From positions 1 through 61,912 of the forward strand of contig CAAGGF010000084.1 of NCBI GenBank assembly GCA_900769325.1: a stretch of DNA of 61,912 nt, written 5' to 3'. The notes beneath the pieces are model-generated. The model was not told the DNA's origin. It worked only from the letters and a program-made list of their open reading frames with translations, and did no database searches. A program made the position numbers and the translations under genes. This document shows, piece by piece, positions 33,415 through 42,551 of the stretch (position 1 is the stretch's first letter; every line of letters starts with the position of its first letter). The DNA comes from Spirochaetia bacterium (GTDB lineage: Bacteria; Spirochaetota; Spirochaetia; Treponematales; Treponemataceae).

Positions 33415-34761
33415 ATGAAATTTACTATTTTGATTATCGATGATGAAGAAAACATAAGAAACGGTCTTGAAGCAAATTTTGAGATGGAAGATTATAATGT
33501 AAAAACTGCTTCAAACGGAAAGGACGGTCTTCAGCTTGTAAAAAAAGGCGATATAGATTTGGTCATAACTGATTTAAAAATGGATGGAATTTCAGGTGAA
33601 GATGTTGTCCGTCATATTGTAACTGAAACTCCGGGAATTCCTGTAATAGTTTTAACCGGGCATGGAAGCATTGAAGAAGCTGTTGACCTTATGACAAAAG
33701 GTGCATTTTATTTTTTGACAAAACCTCTTGATTTAGACCAGTTAAATCTCATCGTAAAAAGAGCTCTTGAAAACCGTGAACTTTCAATTTCCCACACAAT
33801 GCTTAAAAAACAGCTTGAAGAAGTAAAATCGTCCGGCAAAATGATTGGAAAAAGTGCTGAAATGCAGAAACTTTATGAGCTTATAAAAAAAGTTGCTCCA
33901 AGCCGTGCAAGCGTTCTTGTTACCGGCGAAAGCGGTGTCGGAAAAGAATTGGTCGCAGATGCCATTCACAACTTGAGTCCTAGAAAAGACAAAAGCCTTA
34001 TAAAAGTTCATTGCGCGGCATTAAGCGAAACTCTTCTTGAAAGTGAACTTTTCGGGCATGAAAAAGGTTCTTATACAGGTGCTGATTCCATGAAAAAAGG
34101 TCGTTTTGAACTTGCTCATGGCGGAACAATATTTCTTGATGAAATCGGAGAAATAAATCTTTCAACTCAGGTAAAACTTCTTAGAGTCCTTCAGGAAAGA
34201 AAATTTGAAAGGGTAGGCGGGGAAGAAACAATCGAAGTCGATGTAAGAATTATTGCCGCGACAAACAGAAATCTTGAAGAAGAAGTTAAAGCCGGTCGTT
34301 TCCGCGAAGATTTGTATTACAGGCTGAATGTCGTTCATCTCAAGGTGCCGAGCCTTCGAGAAAGAAAAGATGACATTCCGCTTTTAGTTGATTCTTTTAT
34401 TGAAAAATACGCCAAAGATAACGAAAAAAATATTTCCGGAATCGACAGTCACGCCCGTGCTGCCCTTTATAAATACGACTGGCCTGGAAACATCAGGCAG
34501 CTTCAAAACTGTATTGAAAGTGCCGTCGTAATGTGTTCAGGTTCTGTGATTACGCTTGATGACCTTCCGCCTTCAATTTCAGGTGCTCTCGGTGAACAGA
34601 TGATTTCAATTCCGCTTGGAACGACTTTAGAAGAAGCTGAAAATATCATAATCGAACAGACTCTTGCAGCCAACAAAGGAAATAAGTCAAAAACCGCAGA
34701 AATTCTTGGAATCGGTCGGAAAACTCTTTACAGAAAATTCGGTCAGGAATCTGAAGAATAA
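33415..34761 (+). CDS. Sigma-54-dependent response regulator (AtoC/NtrC family)
   Basis: The 448-residue protein has a receiver domain (IIDDEENIRNGL, ITDLKMDG with the acceptor Asp about 54, KPLDLD). The AAA+ domain has Walker A GESGVGKE (about 169), Walker B GGTIFLDEIGEI and RLNVVHLKVPSLRERKDDIPLL. A Fis-type HTH ends the protein (NKGNKSKTAEILGIGRKTLYRKF in part). The sigma-54 contact loop reads GSYTGA instead of the usual GAFTGA, a notable variation at a functionally important site. It should activate RpoN promoters after phosphorylation by the kinase upstream. Confidence 0.94.
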   Translation: MKFTILIIDDEENIRNGLEANFEMEDYNVKTASNGKDGLQLVKKGDIDLVITDLKMDGISGEDVVRHIVTETPGIPVIVLTGHGSIEEAVDLMTKGAFYFLTKPLDLDQLNLIVKRALENRELSISHTMLKKQLEEVKSSGKMIGKSAEMQKLYELIKKVAPSRASVLVTGESGVGKELVADAIHNLSPRKDKSLIKVHCAALSETLLESELFGHEKGSYTGADSMKKGRFELAHGGTIFLDEIGEINLSTQVKLLRVLQERKFERVGGEETIEVDVRIIAATNRNLEEEVKAGRFREDLYYRLNVVHLKVPSLRERKDDIPLLVDSFIEKYAKDNEKNISGIDSHARAALYKYDWPGNIRQLQNCIESAVVMCSGSVITLDDLPPSISGALGEQMISIPLGTTLEEAENIIIEQTLAANKGNKSKTAEILGIGRKTLYRKFGQESEE

Positions 34762-34816
34762 TACTTTCTTAAAGGTGTTGATTGTAAAATTTTATAAAAG
34801 GTGGTACTATTTTTTT

Positions 34817-35515
34817 ATGCGAAAAGAACTGTATGAACTTTCCTATTCGATGAAAAGGGATTTAAATCGAAAAATATCTAAAGTAATTCTGTTTATTGTG
34901 CTTACTGTTTTGGTAATAAATCTTGTCCTTCATTTTTTTATTTTTCCCGTAAGGCAGACTTCCGTTTCAATGCTTCCTGATTTTACAAAAAATTCGTGTA
35001 TATTTTTTACGCCTTTAAAAAAATCGTTTGAAAGGGGAGATGTAGTTCTTCTTTCGTCAAATAATTGTGAAAACTTATCTTTTTTTGAAAAAATTCTTGA
35101 TTCGGTTTTAAGTTTTTTTTCTGCCCGCCAGTTCTCCTATGCAAGAAGGGAACATTATATGGGAAATCAGGATAAAATCCGCAGAATCATTGCACTTCCA
35201 GGTGATTCTATTTACATGCGCGATTATATCGTCTACATAAAGCCAAAAGGTGAAAAGCATTATCTTACGGAATATGAAATTATCAAAAAACCTTACAATA
35301 TAAATGTAAATGTCGCTCCAAGCAGCTGGGACAGTTCTATCGGAGTTTACGGTTCTTTCGACGAAATTGTTTTGCAAGAAGACGAATATTTTGTTTTAGG
35401 CGACAACAGAAATTCTTGTTTTGACAGCAGGCTTTTAGGTCCTGTAAAAAAAGACGGAATAAAAGCCGCTTCAGTTTTTCAGTTCTTTCCGCTGAGTAAA
35501 ATAAAAATTCTTTAG
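34817..35515 (+). CDS. lepB: Signal peptidase I
   Basis: From the ATG at 34817 the protein has 232 residues. A transmembrane anchor (about 22-42) is followed by TSVSMLPDF with the catalytic Ser (about 50), then KIRRIIALPGDSIYMRD with the general-base Lys (about 119), and GDNRNSCFDSRLLGPV. These are boxes B, D and E of type I signal peptidases. AAGGTGG lies upstream. The frame remains open 51 codons further upstream, but that stretch overlaps the regulator gene and lacks family similarity. It removes signal peptides at the outer face of the cytoplasmic membrane. Confidence 0.93.
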   Translation: MRKELYELSYSMKRDLNRKISKVILFIVLTVLVINLVLHFFIFPVRQTSVSMLPDFTKNSCIFFTPLKKSFERGDVVLLSSNNCENLSFFEKILDSVLSFFSARQFSYARREHYMGNQDKIRRIIALPGDSIYMRDYIVYIKPKGEKHYLTEYEIIKKPYNINVNVAPSSWDSSIGVYGSFDEIVLQEDEYFVLGDNRNSCFDSRLLGPVKKDGIKAASVFQFFPLSKIKIL

Positions 35516-36715
35516 ATGAGTTCAGTTTACATTCATATTCCGTATTGCATCTCAAAATGCGATTACTGCGATTTTTTCAGCATTCCGTGCACAAAAAATC
35601 TTGTTCCAGATGAATATGTCTCTTCTTTATGCCGCGAAATCAGATTTTTTAGGGATTTAATCTCTCCAATAGAAACTCTTTACATCGGAGGCGGAACTCC
35701 AAGCCTTCTTTCAGAAAAGCAGATTGCCTCTATCTTCCTTGAGTTGAATGCAGCCGGTTTTGAAAAAGATGCGGAAATTACTTATGAATTAAATCCTTCA
35801 GATGTTACGGAAGATTATCTTCTTTCACTTGAAAAAAACGGTGTTACAAGAATTTCGCTTGGGATTCAGTCTCTTTCACAAAAAGCTCTTTCCTTTGTTC
35901 ACAGAAGAAGTTCTCTTTCTGAAGTAAAAAAATCTCTTGAAATCGTGAGAAATACATGGAAAAAATCTTTATCGGTTGATTTGATTTCTTCTCTTCCGTT
36001 TGAAGATGAAAAAGAGTTCCTTTGTTCATTAAAAGAACTTTTTTTTTACAATCCTTCGCATATTTCTCTTTATTCACTTTGCGTAGAAGAAGAGACTCCG
36101 CTTGGAAAAAAAATTAATTCAGGAAAAATAGAATATGATTTTGATTTGTCAGATAAAATCTGGCTTTCGGGAAAAGATTTTTTAGTTGAAAACGGTTTTG
36201 TTCACTACGAAGTTTCAAATTTTTACAAGAAAGAAAACGGCTTTCCATGCAGGCACAACCTTTCATATTGGGGGTTAAAGGATTATTTTGGTTTTGGAAG
36301 CGGCGGAACGGGTTCTTTTTTTGGAAAAAACGGTTTTCGTTATACGAATACAAAAAATATTCCTCAATATATAAATTTCTGGTCAAAAAATGAAGATGTA
36401 TTGCCTGAAAAAGAAGATTTAAAAGAGGTTTTTAAGAGTTTTATTCCGTGTGAATTTGAAAATTTGCCTTTAAAAACTCAAGTCTTTGAATTTTTCATGA
36501 TGAGCCTTAGGACTTTAGACGGAATAAATCTTTCTGAATTAAAAAAAAGGTTTTCGTATTCAATTCCTGAAAAAGTTTTTAATCTTTTTGACAGATGGAT
36601 TTCTCTAAAAAACGCAAGAAAATATTTAAAAAACGGAAATGAATTTTTTGCCCTGACAGAACAAGGTCTTTTATTTGAGAATAAATTTCTTGAAGAATTT
36701 TTAGAAGTTTTTTAA
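35516..36715 (+). CDS. hemW: HemW-like radical SAM protein (coproporphyrinogen III oxidase-like)
   Basis: The 399-residue protein starts at the ATG right after the lepB stop (TAGATG). YIHIPYCISKCDYCDFF gives the CxxxCxxC cluster motif (Cys 11, 15, 18). YIGGGTPSLL, ELNPSDVT, RISLGIQSL, VDLISSLPFE and HNLSYWGLKDYFGFGSGG are HemW/HemN-like segments. HemW proteins are heme-binding chaperone-like enzymes rather than true HemN oxidases. Co-translation with lepB is likely from position only. The gene converges on the kinase gene at 36720. Confidence 0.88.
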   Translation: MSSVYIHIPYCISKCDYCDFFSIPCTKNLVPDEYVSSLCREIRFFRDLISPIETLYIGGGTPSLLSEKQIASIFLELNAAGFEKDAEITYELNPSDVTEDYLLSLEKNGVTRISLGIQSLSQKALSFVHRRSSLSEVKKSLEIVRNTWKKSLSVDLISSLPFEDEKEFLCSLKELFFYNPSHISLYSLCVEEETPLGKKINSGKIEYDFDLSDKIWLSGKDFLVENGFVHYEVSNFYKKENGFPCRHNLSYWGLKDYFGFGSGGTGSFFGKNGFRYTNTKNIPQYINFWSKNEDVLPEKEDLKEVFKSFIPCEFENLPLKTQVFEFFMMSLRTLDGINLSELKKRFSYSIPEKVFNLFDRWISLKNARKYLKNGNEFFALTEQGLLFENKFLEEFLEVF

Positions 36716-36719
36716 GATT

Positions 36720-38102
36720 TTATAACTGCTCAAAAGGCGATTTTGGCTTGTTGATTGTAATTATAAATTCTGTTCCTTTGTTTAATTCTGAAAAAACTGA
36801 AATGTTCCAGTTGTGAATTTCGATGATTGTTTTTACGACTGAAAGCCCGATTCCCATTCCGCCTTCTCTTCTGCTTGTCGTTCCGCGGAAGAATAAATCG
36901 AAAATGTGTTTTTCATCGTTTTTAGTCATTCCGACTCCAGTGTCTTTGATTGAAAGGGTGATGCTTGATTCTGTTTCATTTGCTGAAAGGAAAATTTCAT
37001 CGTTGTCGTGCGTGTATCTTATTGCGTTTGAAAGAAGGTTTTCAAGTGCCCTTTGAACTAAAAGTCCGTTGTATTTTATGAGCGTATCTGGTTTTAAATT
37101 ATTTTCTGTTTTTACGATTCTTTTGAATAAAGTTCCAGTTATGATTGCGTTTTTAAAAAAATCTCCGATGAATTTTGAGAAATTTTCTATTTTTAGTTCT
37201 TTCTGCCAGTCTTTGCTGTCTAATTTTATGTAATCTAAAAGAGTGTTTACCATTAATTCAAGCGTGTTTGTCTTGTCTAAAATGATGTTCAGGGCCTGTT
37301 TTGTCTGTTCTTCGCTTTTTATGACTTCATCGGAAAGCGCTTCTGCATAACCTTTTATTACTGCAATCGGCGTCCTTAAATCGTGGGAAACTCCCATCAG
37401 GAATCTAGACTTTTTTTCTTGTGTTTCGATTAAGTTTTTGCGCATCGTTTCAATGCTTTCGCTGATGATTTTAAGTTCGTCGTCAGGGTAATCGTTTTCG
37501 TTTATATGTTCGTTTAAGTTTCCTTCGGCTATTTCGTGAGTCTGTTTTACAAGTTTGTTTATTGACTTGAAAATTGATTTTGAAATTATATAGATTCCGA
37601 TTATTGAAATGATGAGGACAACGATAATTATTGAATATACGATTATTATGATTAAGTTTATGTTGTTCTTTTTAAAAATAGATTTTCTTATTCTTGTTAT
37701 AAATTTTAAATTTACAGGTGCATCTCCGTTTTCAGGATTTACTTTTAGGGTTTCATACTGATAAATGTATTTTTCGCTGTTGTCCTGAATCTGTTTTATT
37801 AAAATTTCATCTTGTATGTTTGATGCTGCATGGTATTCTTCAAGCGAACTTAAAAGTATTTTCTGGTCTCTTAAAATTACATAATCGATTCCTTTAGGAA
37901 TTCTTTTTGTAATTTTTTTTATGAGTTCAAGTTCTTTTGTGGAAAGATTCTGTTCTTCTGGATTTGAAATCTGACTTAGAAGAATAAAATTTTCGTTTTC
38001 CGCTTTTGTCTGATACATCATAACGGGAATTAAAAGGCAGCCCAAAAGCGGAATGAAAAAAATGCTTGTAATAAAAATAAACAGCTGATGTTTGATTTTC
38101 AT
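36720..38102 (-). CDS. Membrane sensor histidine kinase with HAMP domain
   Basis: The 460-residue kinase has a transmembrane helix at about 8-30, an extracytoplasmic sensor region, and a second helix at about 150-175, followed by HAMP. FLMGVSHDLRTPIAVIKGY carries the acceptor His (about 238). ENLLSNAIRYTHD is the N box, DTGVGM is G1 and GGMGIGLSVV is G2. It lies 36 bp downstream of an OmpR-type regulator, so the two form a pair in regulator-kinase order. The signal is unknown. Confidence 0.93.
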   Translation of the reverse strand: MKIKHQLFIFITSIFFIPLLGCLLIPVMMYQTKAENENFILLSQISNPEEQNLSTKELELIKKITKRIPKGIDYVILRDQKILLSSLEEYHAASNIQDEILIKQIQDNSEKYIYQYETLKVNPENGDAPVNLKFITRIRKSIFKKNNINLIIIIVYSIIIVVLIISIIGIYIISKSIFKSINKLVKQTHEIAEGNLNEHINENDYPDDELKIISESIETMRKNLIETQEKKSRFLMGVSHDLRTPIAVIKGYAEALSDEVIKSEEQTKQALNIILDKTNTLELMVNTLLDYIKLDSKDWQKELKIENFSKFIGDFFKNAIITGTLFKRIVKTENNLKPDTLIKYNGLLVQRALENLLSNAIRYTHDNDEIFLSANETESSITLSIKDTGVGMTKNDEKHIFDLFFRGTTSRREGGMGIGLSVVKTIIEIHNWNISVFSELNKGTEFIITINKPKSPFEQL

Positions 38103-38138
38103 GATTAAAACCGAACTAAAAATTTTGAAAATTAAAGA

Positions 38139-38843
38139 TTATTCTGCTTTATCGTTTTTAAAAAGATAGCCTTTTCCAAAAATCGTTTTTAAAAATTCGG
38201 GATTTGCAGGGTCTTTTTCGATTTTTCTTCTTAGGCGCTGGACATATACTGCAACTGCCGTAATGTCGCCGTAAGGAGTTTTCCAGACTTCCTGATAGAT
38301 TTTTTCAGGCGACATTACCTGATTGGCATTTTTTACAAGGTATTCTAATACAGCGTATTCTTTTACTGAAAGCGGAATTTTTACAGAGCCTTTTTTCAGG
38401 ACGCAGCTATTTAAAAGAAGAGTGTAATCGGAAAATGAAAGTGTTTCTTCGGCAGCAGAAATGGTTTCTGCAACGCGCCTTAAACATGCCTGAATTCTTG
38501 CAACCAGTACGCTTGGTGAAAAAGGTTTTGTTACGAATTCGTCGGCACCGATTTCAAGCCCTTTTATAATGTCATCGTCCGCATCTCGTGCTGAAACGAT
38601 TATTACAGGAACTGTCGGGAAATATTTTTTTCGGTAATTTTGAAGGAAATCAAAACCGCTCATTCCCGGAAGGTTTAAGTCAAGGACAAATAATTCTGGA
38701 ATTTCCTGTTCAAGTGCCTTGCATGCATCTTCTGCGTTGTCAAAAATTTTTGAATCGATTTCAGATTTTTCAAGGTACATTTTGATTAAATTTGCCATTT
38801 CCTGAGCGTCTTCAATGATAAAAACTAACGGTTTGTTTTTCAT
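38139..38843 (-). CDS. OmpR/PhoB-family response regulator
   Basis: The 234-residue protein has a receiver domain (FIIEDAQEMANLI; LFVLDLNLPGMSGFDFL with acceptor Asp about 56; TKPFSPSVL with the conserved Lys). A winged-helix output domain follows (SVKEYAVLEYLVKN, VAVYVQRLRRKIEKD). GGAG precedes the ATG. It is divergent from the flagellar operon and upstream of its kinase. Confidence 0.94.
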   Translation of the reverse strand: MKNKPLVFIIEDAQEMANLIKMYLEKSEIDSKIFDNAEDACKALEQEIPELFVLDLNLPGMSGFDFLQNYRKKYFPTVPVIIVSARDADDDIIKGLEIGADEFVTKPFSPSVLVARIQACLRRVAETISAAEETLSFSDYTLLLNSCVLKKGSVKIPLSVKEYAVLEYLVKNANQVMSPEKIYQEVWKTPYGDITAVAVYVQRLRRKIEKDPANPEFLKTIFGKGYLFKNDKAE

Positions 38844-38904
38844 AATTCTCCAATTTTGTTCTTTTTGTATTGTAAACCTTATAAAAATTTCGGCCTATGT
38901 TTTT

Positions 38905-38932
38905 AATATAAACTAATCAGTAAAAAATTCAA
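38905..38932 (-). promoter_or_regulatory. Promoter of the OmpR-type two-component operon
   Basis: On the minus strand TTGAAT (38927-38932), 16 bp, TATATT (38905-38910), about 60 bp before the regulator ATG. Confidence 0.5.
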
Positions 38933-38973
38933 TGTTAAAACTTTTTTATAACTGAAATTTATACTGGTATTTT

Positions 38974-38980
38974 CCGATAA
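38974..38980 (+). promoter_or_regulatory. Possible sigma-28-like -10 element upstream of flbD
   Basis: CCGATAA matches the core of the flagellar sigma-28 -10 consensus (GCCGATAA). The -35 side (TGAA at about 16 bp) is poor. A second candidate is TTGACC-17-GAAAAT at 39046-39074, seven bases before the flbD ATG. Confidence 0.25.
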
Positions 38981-39081
38981 TTAAAAAGAATCGTTAAAAA
39001 GTTACGATGTAATTTAATTTTTTTCGTTTAATATGAAAATAATACTTGACCTTCTTTTAAATATGTATGAAAATTTAAAAT

Positions 39082-39282
39082 ATGATTCAGGTAACTCAGC
39101 TAAACGGGAAAAAGTACTGGATAAATCCGCACATGATAGAAACAATGGAAACTTTACCAGATTTAACTTTAACGCTTCTTTCCGGGAGAAAATTAATTAT
39201 AAAAGACTCCCCGGAAGAAGTAATTCAGAAAATCATAGAATATCGTAATAAAATCGCATTTCAGGCACAAGAGGTTTTGTAA
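39082..39282 (+). CDS. flbD: Flagellar FlbD/SwrD-family protein
   Basis: The 66-residue protein (MIQVTQLNGKKYWINPHMIE, then TLPDLTLTLLSGRKLIIKDS) matches the small FlbD family found next to motA in spirochaetes and Firmicutes, where it affects flagellar torque or power (SwrD). The stop overlaps the motA ATG by one base (TAATG), so translation is coupled. No ribosome-binding site is evident before its own ATG. It is the first gene of the visible flagellar operon. Confidence 0.88.
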   Translation: MIQVTQLNGKKYWINPHMIETMETLPDLTLTLLSGRKLIIKDSPEEVIQKIIEYRNKIAFQAQEVL

Positions 39283-40064
39283 TGGATATAGCAACAATAA
39301 TCGGTTTAATTGGCGGTGCAGCACTTATTGTCATGTCAGTTTTGACTTCCGGCGGTACTTTGGCAGGAATTATCGATATTCCGTCTGTTTTTATGACAAT
39401 CGGCGGTTCATATATGGCGATTTTTATCATGGCACCGATTTCAAAAGCTGTAGGAATTTTTAAAATCATGGGAAAAGCGTTTAAAATTCCTGACTTTGGA
39501 GAAAAAAATCTTGTTACAAAATTGATGGATTTGTCAAATAAAGCACGCCGAGAAGGAATCCTTGCACTTGAAGACGGTCTTGATGACCTGGAAGATCCTT
39601 TTATGAGGAGCGGACTTCGGCTTGTTGTAGACGGAACTGACGGAAATGTAATTCGCAACATTATGGAAAACGAAATGAATCAGTGTGAAGGCCGTCACCT
39701 TGACTGGATTAACATCATAAACCAGTGGGCAGGTTTTGCACCGGGTTTCGGTATGATGGGTACGGTTTTAGGACTTATCGGTATGTTGAACAATCTTGAA
39801 GATAAATCTTCGCTCGGTCCGAACATGGCCGTTGCCCTTATTACGACTTTGTACGGTTCTATGATGGCAAACTGGCTTATTGCTCCAATGGGACAAAAAC
39901 TTCTTGCCCAGAACAACAACGAAATGCGCACAAAAGAGATGATTATTGAAGGAGTCCTTTCCATTCAAAGCGGTGAAAACCCAAGAATTATGGGTTCAAA
40001 ACTTCTTACATACCTTGATCCTGTTACAAGAAAAGCAGTTGAATCTGATGTATTAAAAGACTGA
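39282..40064 (+). CDS. motA: Flagellar stator protein MotA
   Basis: The 260-residue protein has four transmembrane helices. DIPSVFMTIGGSYMA near the N-terminus, a cytoplasmic loop with charged residues (RREGILALEDGLDDLEDPFMRSGLRLVVDG in part), and PGFGMMGTVLGLIGML with PNMAVALITTLYGSMMANW are typical MotA/TolQ/ExbB features. With MotB it forms the proton or sodium channel that drives the flagellar rotor in the cytoplasmic membrane. It is co-translated with flbD. Confidence 0.96.
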   Translation: MDIATIIGLIGGAALIVMSVLTSGGTLAGIIDIPSVFMTIGGSYMAIFIMAPISKAVGIFKIMGKAFKIPDFGEKNLVTKLMDLSNKARREGILALEDGLDDLEDPFMRSGLRLVVDGTDGNVIRNIMENEMNQCEGRHLDWINIINQWAGFAPGFGMMGTVLGLIGMLNNLEDKSSLGPNMAVALITTLYGSMMANWLIAPMGQKLLAQNNNEMRTKEMIIEGVLSIQSGENPRIMGSKLLTYLDPVTRKAVESDVLKD

Positions 40065-40080
40065 TTTTTTGGAGTATTAA

Positions 40081-40803
40081 ATGGGAAAGAAAAAAGAGCC
40101 TGAAAAACCGTCAACAGCCTGGCAGGGAACTTACGGGGACATGATTACATTGATGCTTTGCTTCTTTGTAATGCTTTACAATCCGTCCGAAATTGACCCG
40201 ACGCAGCTTGCAACAATTACTCAGTCTTTGCAGATGAACGAATCTGAATCTCCTACCGGAGGAATGTCGCTTTCTTCGGGAAGGTTAAGCGATTTAGGAA
40301 ACATGATAAATTCTCTTCCAAGTATGGAAAAGGGTAAGTCCTTAGGTCTTGCAAAGAAAAAAGCGGTGAGCCTTTTTGCACCGGAGATAAAATCAAGCAG
40401 AATTACTGTTACAAGTGATGAACGAGGTCTTGTAATTTCTCTTGCAAGCGATAATTTTTTTGATGAAGACAGTGCAGATTTAAATATCGACGAAACGCGG
40501 GAAACTTTGCTTAAACTTTCAGAATTCTTTAATTCAAAAGAACTAAATGGCCGAAGATATAGAATAGAAGGTCATACAGACAGCACTCCTGTAAAAAATC
40601 CAAAATTTGAAAGCAACTGGGAACTTTCAAGTGCACGTGCAATGAATGTTCTTCATTATCTTTCAGGTCTTGGAGTAGATGAAAAAAACTTTTCAGTTGC
40701 AGGATATGCAGATACACGTGCTTTGTACAAGGGCGATACACCGGAAGCTAAAGCGTATAACCGGCGTGTTGATATAATTATCCTTGATGAAGGGCATTTT
40801 TAA
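40081..40803 (+). CDS. motB: Flagellar stator protein MotB
   Basis: The 240-residue protein has one transmembrane helix near the N-terminus. It contains the ion-carrying Asp in GTYGDMITLMLCFFVMLY. A plug/linker region follows, then an OmpA-like peptidoglycan-binding domain (YRIEGHTDSTPVKN, NWELSSARAMNVLHYL, GYADTRALY, NRRVDIII). It anchors the stator to the cell wall. It lies 16 bp downstream of motA. Confidence 0.95.
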   Translation: MGKKKEPEKPSTAWQGTYGDMITLMLCFFVMLYNPSEIDPTQLATITQSLQMNESESPTGGMSLSSGRLSDLGNMINSLPSMEKGKSLGLAKKKAVSLFAPEIKSSRITVTSDERGLVISLASDNFFDEDSADLNIDETRETLLKLSEFFNSKELNGRRYRIEGHTDSTPVKNPKFESNWELSSARAMNVLHYLSGLGVDEKNFSVAGYADTRALYKGDTPEAKAYNRRVDIIILDEGHF

Positions 40804-40806
40804 TGT

Positions 40807-40923
40807 TATAATGTATAGAAATTCTTAAAACTGATTTTTGCTTTGAGAGTTTTTATAAAGTTTTAAAATACGCTGTTTAATAATATATTTCAGGGACTTT
40901 GCCTTGAGCCCTAAATTTTTTTT
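40807..40923 (+). promoter_or_regulatory. Possible internal promoter and attenuator before fliL
   Basis: TATAAT at 40807-40812 lies right after the motB stop. At 40892-40923 an AGGG...CCCT hairpin is followed by eight T, just before the strong GGGAGGGG site of fliL. Together they could tune fliL and downstream genes apart from motAB. Confidence 0.35.
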
Positions 40924-40943
40924 AAGATTCCGGGAGGGGAATT

Positions 40944-41495
40944 ATGGCAGATGATTCATTAGACGGTTTAGAAGACGCAAATGCTGGTGTCGGAACTATC
41001 TCAAACAAAGGAAAAGCCGGTGGTTTTTTATCTAAAATATTAAAATGGGTTTTAATCGGAATTGCTGTTATAGTTTTAGTTGTAACTGTCGTTTTAATCA
41101 CAATGAAAGTTGTCCTTAAAAATCAGACAGGCACTCAGGCTGAAACAACTATTTCTGATAATTACCTTCAAAAAAGGGATATCCTTGACTGGTATAAGTC
41201 GCTTGGACCAATAAAAACACGAACAAGCGATGAAGAAGCAGCAAGTGTTGTAATCGATGTTGCTTTGGGTTACAAAAAAGACGATAAAAAGTGTTCCGCA
41301 GAAATTACACAGAGAACAGTTGAACTTAAAGATTTTTTGAGAAATTATTTTGCTCAAAAGTCTAAAGCACAGCTTCGCCCGCAAGATGAAAATAAACTTA
41401 AAATTGAAATACGAAATGCTATAAACGATAATATTCTGAGTGATTCAAAAATAAAAGATGTTTCATTTCAGCAGTTTGATGTTATTAGTCAGTAA
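40944..41495 (+). CDS. fliL: Flagellar basal body-associated protein FliL
   Basis: The 183-residue protein has a short acidic cytoplasmic N-terminus, one transmembrane helix (about 33-55, ILKWVLIGIAVIVLVVTVV) and a periplasmic domain ending in LKIEIRNAINDNIL. This is the FliL layout, in the expected position between motB and fliM. FliL rings surround stator units and support motility in spirochaetes. GGGAGGGG precedes the ATG. Confidence 0.9.
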   Translation: MADDSLDGLEDANAGVGTISNKGKAGGFLSKILKWVLIGIAVIVLVVTVVLITMKVVLKNQTGTQAETTISDNYLQKRDILDWYKSLGPIKTRTSDEEAASVVIDVALGYKKDDKKCSAEITQRTVELKDFLRNYFAQKSKAQLRPQDENKLKIEIRNAINDNILSDSKIKDVSFQQFDVISQ

Positions 41496-41510
41496 GTTAA
41501 GGTGGGTTGA

Positions 41511-42551
41511 ATGACCGAGGTTCTGTCACAGGAAGATATTGAACAGCTTCTTACAGCCATCAATTCAGGCAGCGATGGAGAAATTGAAGATTTTTCAAAT
41601 CCTGTAAATGATAATCGTAAAATTAAAATTTATGATTTTAAGCGTCCTGATAAATTCTCAAAAGAACAGCTTCGTACTGTATCAAATATGCACGAAACTT
41701 TTGCGCGTTTAACTACGACTTCTTTATCAGCACAGCTTCGGGCATTTGTTCAGGTGCATGTTACATCTGTAGACCAGCTTACTTACGAAGAATTTATCCG
41801 TTCAATTCCGTCTCCAACAACTCTTGCAGTTGTAAATATGGATCCTTTAAAAGGAAATGCAGTTCTTGAAATCGATCCGGCAATTACATTCTGTATGATT
41901 GACAGGCTTTTTGGCGGACGGGGAAACACTGCTACAAATAAAAACCGTGATTTGACAGATATCGAACAGTCTGTAATGGAAGGAATTATCGTTCGTATTC
42001 TTGCAAATATGAGGGAAGCCTGGACTCAGGTTATAGATTTGCGGCCTCGACTTGGTCAAATAGAAACAAATCCTCAGTTTGCACAGATTGTTCCTCCTTC
42101 AGAAATGGTTGTTCTTATTACTCTTGAAACAAAAGTCGGTGAAGAAGAAGGAATGATGAACTTTTGTATTCCTTATCTTACTATAGAACCGATTGTTTCA
42201 AAACTCTCTTCGCAGTTCTGGTTCAGTTCTGTAAGAAGGAGCACGACTACACAGTATCTTGCAACGCTTCGTGAAAAACTTGCAACTGTAGATATGGAAG
42301 TTGTTGCAGAAGTCGGTTCAATAAATCTTTCAATAAAAGATGTACTTTCACTTCAGGTTGGAGATGTTGTGCGTCTTTCAAATACAAAAGTCGGAGATCC
42401 TTTAACCTTGTGTGTCGGCAATAGAAAAAAATTTTATTGTCAGCCTGGAGTTGTTGGTAAAAAAATGGCAGTTCAGGTTACAGGAAAAATAGAAGATGTT
42501 ACTGCGGATGATTTTGAAGAACTTACCGTAGAAGGAGATGATTCATTATGA
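41511..42551 (+). CDS. fliM: Flagellar motor switch protein FliM
   Basis: The 346-residue protein starts LSQEDIEQLLTAI, the CheY-P-binding segment. The CheC-like middle domain (FARLTTTSLSAQLRAFVQVHV, MEGIIVRILANMREAW) and C-terminal SpoA domain (EVGSINLSIKDVLSLQVGDVVRL in part) follow. It forms the switch complex of the C ring with FliG and FliN/FliY. Its last codons overlap the fliY start (ATGA). Confidence 0.96.
   Translation: MTEVLSQEDIEQLLTAINSGSDGEIEDFSNPVNDNRKIKIYDFKRPDKFSKEQLRTVSNMHETFARLTTTSLSAQLRAFVQVHVTSVDQLTYEEFIRSIPSPTTLAVVNMDPLKGNAVLEIDPAITFCMIDRLFGGRGNTATNKNRDLTDIEQSVMEGIIVRILANMREAWTQVIDLRPRLGQIETNPQFAQIVPPSEMVVLITLETKVGEEEGMMNFCIPYLTIEPIVSKLSSQFWFSSVRRSTTTQYLATLREKLATVDMEVVAEVGSINLSIKDVLSLQVGDVVRLSNTKVGDPLTLCVGNRKKFYCQPGVVGKKMAVQVTGKIEDVTADDFEELTVEGDDSL

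Noticed and set aside
34664..34816. Extended N-terminus for signal peptidase I
   Set aside because: These codons overlap the end of the sigma-54 regulator gene, have no membrane or family features, and the ATG at 34817 has an AAGGTGG site.
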